A stretch of 64,000 nucleotides of DNA from Gracilimonas sediminicola (GTDB lineage: Bacteria; Bacteroidota; Rhodothermia; Balneolales; Balneolaceae). Positions 62,401 through 64,000 of this stretch are shown here, piece by piece. Each line of letters opens with the position of its first letter. The stretch's first letter is position 1. The stretch covers positions 631,124-695,123 of the forward strand of contig NZ_JANDBC010000002.1 of NCBI RefSeq assembly GCF_024320785.1, given 5' to 3'. Below the pieces are notes generated by a model, which did not search any database, was not told where the DNA came from, and was given only the letters and a program-made list of their open reading frames with translations. The position numbers were made by a program, and so were the translations under genes.

Positions 62401-64000
62401 TGTGGGCACGGGCGATGAAACCCCCGACGACAACAACCTGGGCTGGGGCGAGACGCCATTTACCAAAATCATTACCTCGTACATTCAGGACAGCACCTTT
62501 CCGCTGAAATTCTATGATGAGGACGACAACCTCATGCCGTCTATGACGCTCAAAGAAGCGCAATCCATGAAGGGAGAACGCGGTCAGATGCTCATCGAAC
62601 GGGCGCGAAAAATACAGCGCCAGAACAACAACCGGATGCTTACGCACGTGCCCAAAAAGTTCAACAACTGGGTGCGCACCAAAGCTTCCTCCGAAGTCCG
62701 AGGCATGATCGAGGCCGCCTACAACCATACCTATAACGCGGTGATCAACCCGCCTTTTGACGGGCGCACCCTTCGGGTTCGAGGCATGAGCGACACCTTT
62801 TACGGGGTGAAAGACTTTACCGTGTACAAGCACAATCGCGCCATTGCCGAAAAGCTGGTGTGGAACGGCAAAGGTGCCAACTGCCACGATGTGGGAGCCG
62901 GAAAAACGCTGGCTTCCATTATCACCTCCCAAGTGCTCCTCCAGCAGGGAGCCGCCCGAAAACCGATGTTTGTCGTGCCTGGAAAAGTGCAGGAAAAATG
63001 GGTGGAAGAATACCTGATGCTGTTTCCCGACGCCAAAGTCCTCAACATGAAAATGGCCGGTGGCGACAAGCATAAAGAACTTACGATGGCCCAGCTCTAC
63101 AACTGGGACGCTATCTTTATCGCCGACCACGCCTTTAAATCACTTCCATTGTCTCCGGCAGAGCAGGCTCGTATTTACCAGGAGCGCATCGACTACTTCA
63201 ACCAAATGCTGGAAAATTTTGAGGATCTGCTTGAAGAAGACGAGGCCATCTCGAAAGCGGCCAAAACCTCCATGATCAAACGCATGGAAAAGCAGATGGA
63301 AGAATGGGAAACCAAGCTCCGCAATGTGGCGCATTCCAAGCGCCTTGAAACCGATATTTTCTTTGACGAGCTGGGCGTGGACTGCCTGTTCTTTGACGAG
63401 GCGCATTTCTACAAAAACGCCCTGGGTTCGGCCAAAGCCGCCAAGCTGGGAATCTCGGCGAACAAGCCTTCCCAGCGAGCCGAAGACACCCTGCAAAAAA
63501 CGCGGTGGCTGTTCAGCAAAGTGGGCCATAAAAACGTGTTTGTGCTTACCGCAACCCCGGTCGTGAACTCTCCGGTAGAGGTGTGGCACATGCTTAACCT
63601 ATGCGCCCCGGATCTGCTGGCCAAATACGAAATTGAAAACCTCGATAACTTCATTAACCTGTTTGTCCGGGAAGAAGAAAAGATCGTCAAAAAGACCAAC
63701 GGAGAATACCGCTCCGAGCGTGTGGTGGCCGGGTACTACAACCTGCCGGAAATGCGCAAGATCATTGACGAGGTAATGGACATCAAGAGCTACGATCAGC
63801 TGATTGGTTTTTACAAGGAATTCCCAGACTATATTCAGGATGAGGACGGTAAAACGGTCAATGGCAAGGATGGAAAACCCAAGGTGCTCGAACCCAAATT
63901 CAAGCGCCCCAAGGCCAGTACCCGAAACGTGATTATTGAGCCCAGCGAGCTGCATAAGCTTCTTTTTGATGACATTATCCTCCGGGCCAACGAGGTCATC
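59435..64000 (+). CDS. giant RelA/SpoT-like, N6-methylase and helicase fusion (partial)
   Basis: The frame is open for 1522 codons to the window end. A TSP3-like calcium loop (DWDSDGIVNIDD, 25-36) comes first. A RelA/SpoT-like synthetase fold (about 65-205) follows with GRIK (89-92), D126, Y169 and E185 in VEIQVKT, matching the family's catalytic positions. A basic linker leads to a class I methylase with ILEPGAGVGNF (about 427) and GNVPFGD (about 491, an NPPY variant). A helicase has DVGAGKT (about 1151), FFDEAHF (about 1319) and TATPVVNSP (about 1371). The methylase-helicase part resembles phage P1 DarB-like anti-restriction proteins. The RelA/SpoT part is unexpected. Confidence 0.85.
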   Translation, partial: MPVVKTNIDQITHLSTGDFDHWLGDWDSDGIVNIDDPNPLTPGDTAPVSEAELAPQIKAVIETKNNYIPALKKVMNGLIGMNLALIVKGRIKEVYSTLGKLIRKRFPFTEKIAAKAGEKYTTGLTDVAGCMAIAETQAQVDQMVKRILSGELGEVWEHEDKYKHPANGYRAHHFILVVDEQYPVEIQVKTKRMSMISAASHQPYKVGQLNGALLEELTQLAWKADKGDTESAEKLEPYLVDLEALETQLTLRSNPSGELQQLQADFERTIGKLALAFQLEKFPAEHKQEALELFRAHGRIIGVDFDGVFNRATSKKPTPAKQPKKKSGQSTFRFSDTELSEFAPIKLTASERRKANEAAIGVLQKEDRAITKSDIDLLRSYTGAGGLGYTESTEQSKRGLLNEHYTSYPVVKLIWDKLQQMGVTGGNILEPGAGVGNFAGFLPDRDKFRMVMIERSAISSRIASLLYPMQTVRHENFADTDLSLYNLTGVVGNVPFGDLKIHTSRDPLAPLSPRIHDYFILKSLDALKPGGFLAVITSTGTMDKKDPSIRQAMIQRAHFVGAYRLPSTAFKDNADTTVTTDILFFQKYGEHQGDIHPDVDSKLNRLFAQEELIESQVSYNGETYTASYNPYYKEHPSHVLGEHIQGHHVQFYSRMGVKGELSEGLIQRVLSDGLTFPYALPGEMPLYNIPDDGIMLDLPRSYHPGNIVFHENHFYEKQRRFFKRLSLKGGSGLDARIRSACQLLDKYDDYITALAQETGEKDALRAEFKQLLAGHIQQYGIPDEDEDIRKVFKFDNRLYKLTTLVKRDPLNGELVHADIIDADSMFNRNYVPAVKDSDDLAELAMFGRSIGESLDIDFYQSVYKGGTASKEELEKALEDHPDFYWNPATSNHEFRYQYLSGNVREKLQLAQEHELEKNIKALQEVVPEWIDVYNITVDPQHVFTYLPAKAIEEWIKDEMNYDKVEIGLVKDKAELGNRFYMKLRKWGRYVGTGDETPDDNNLGWGETPFTKIITSYIQDSTFPLKFYDEDDNLMPSMTLKEAQSMKGERGQMLIERARKIQRQNNNRMLTHVPKKFNNWVRTKASSEVRGMIEAAYNHTYNAVINPPFDGRTLRVRGMSDTFYGVKDFTVYKHNRAIAEKLVWNGKGANCHDVGAGKTLASIITSQVLLQQGAARKPMFVVPGKVQEKWVEEYLMLFPDAKVLNMKMAGGDKHKELTMAQLYNWDAIFIADHAFKSLPLSPAEQARIYQERIDYFNQMLENFEDLLEEDEAISKAAKTSMIKRMEKQMEEWETKLRNVAHSKRLETDIFFDELGVDCLFFDEAHFYKNALGSAKAAKLGISANKPSQRAEDTLQKTRWLFSKVGHKNVFVLTATPVVNSPVEVWHMLNLCAPDLLAKYEIENLDNFINLFVREEEKIVKKTNGEYRSERVVAGYYNLPEMRKIIDEVMDIKSYDQLIGFYKEFPDYIQDEDGKTVNGKDGKPKVLEPKFKRPKASTRNVIIEPSELHKLLFDDIILRANEVI

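Noticed and set aside
62198-63130. 310-codon minus-strand ORF near the right end
   Set aside because: It lies wholly antisense to the giant fusion gene, whose motifs are continuous through the region; antisense frames of G+C-richer genes often stay open.
48000-64000. Tailed prophage or conjugative element
   Set aside because: A CI-like repressor and replication genes are present, but no terminase, portal, tail, relaxase, VirB/Tra or integrase gene is visible within the window.

Overview
The window looks like chromosomal DNA of a Bacteroidota-like bacterium, most probably a Balneolaeota/Rhodothermota relative. Evidence: a dcw cluster in the Bacteroidota-type order without murF, ddl or murB; TonB-dependent receptor and CarboxypepD_reg proteins; TAnnTTTG-like promoter elements; and a MurE with the DNPR motif (meso-diaminopimelate cell wall, Gram-negative). 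The phylum is an inference from gene content, not from an rRNA gene.

Layout. 1-1.1 kb: a secreted CarboxypepD_reg protein. 1.4-17.4 kb: the dcw cell-wall/division cluster, mraZ-rsmH-ftsL-ftsI-murE-mraY-murD-ftsW-murG-murC-ftsQ-(small ORF)-ftsA-ftsZ, with a three-box MraZ operator in front and a terminator behind. It is interrupted only by palindromic repeats (murD/ftsW, inside the small ORF, ftsA/ftsZ). 17.4-25.5 kb: housekeeping genes (lipoprotein, glycosyltransferase, TauE-like transporter, PhzF-like isomerase, TonB receptor, mutS2). 25.7-29.6 kb: one large AT-rich gene for a nuclease-STAND NTPase fusion, a probable anti-phage defence protein, inserted exactly at the 3' end of mutS2; a second, diverged mutS2 3' end lies behind it. 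29.8-31.3 kb: a beta-propeller-like protein and a SRPBCC protein. 31.3-38.8 kb: a heme operon on the minus strand, hemA-C-D-E-F-B-L, from glutamyl-tRNA to protoporphyrinogen precursors. 39.2-40.8 kb: a DUF3127 protein and an aldo/keto reductase. 41.2-42.1 kb: a tandem array of five ~182-bp palindromic units abutting a type IIG-like restriction-modification gene (42.1-46.0 kb), which itself carries an in-frame repeat insertion. 46.2-47.9 kb: an outer-membrane-like protein, a GIY-YIG nuclease gene bracketed by a 16-bp repeat, and a tRNA with anticodon CAT.

48 kb to the end: a mobile element, entered beside the tRNA and not finished within the window. It has a CI-like repressor with palindromic operators on both sides, small early genes, a CHC2-zinc-finger primase-like protein, an SF3-type helicase, and a dense iteron field (12 copies of TGAAACA/TGTTTCA) that may be its replication origin. 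Next comes an unusual cassette of seven consecutive overlapping genes, each encoding a protein with one C-terminal membrane helix and mostly a short basic tail. Five or six of these share a short N-terminal motif resembling S-G-[YF]-[ITV]. One carries a transglutaminase-like Cys-His-Asp fold and one a peptidoglycan-binding domain. Then follow a RadA-like ATPase and a giant protein (1522 codons, open at the window end) joining a RelA/SpoT-like synthetase domain to an N6-adenine methylase and a DarB-like helicase. No integrase, terminase, tail, conjugation gene or recognisable capsid protein is visible. I regard this cassette plus the giant fusion as the best candidate for an undescribed system: an element that builds a cell-envelope or membrane-virion structure and carries its DNA with an anti-defence enzyme.
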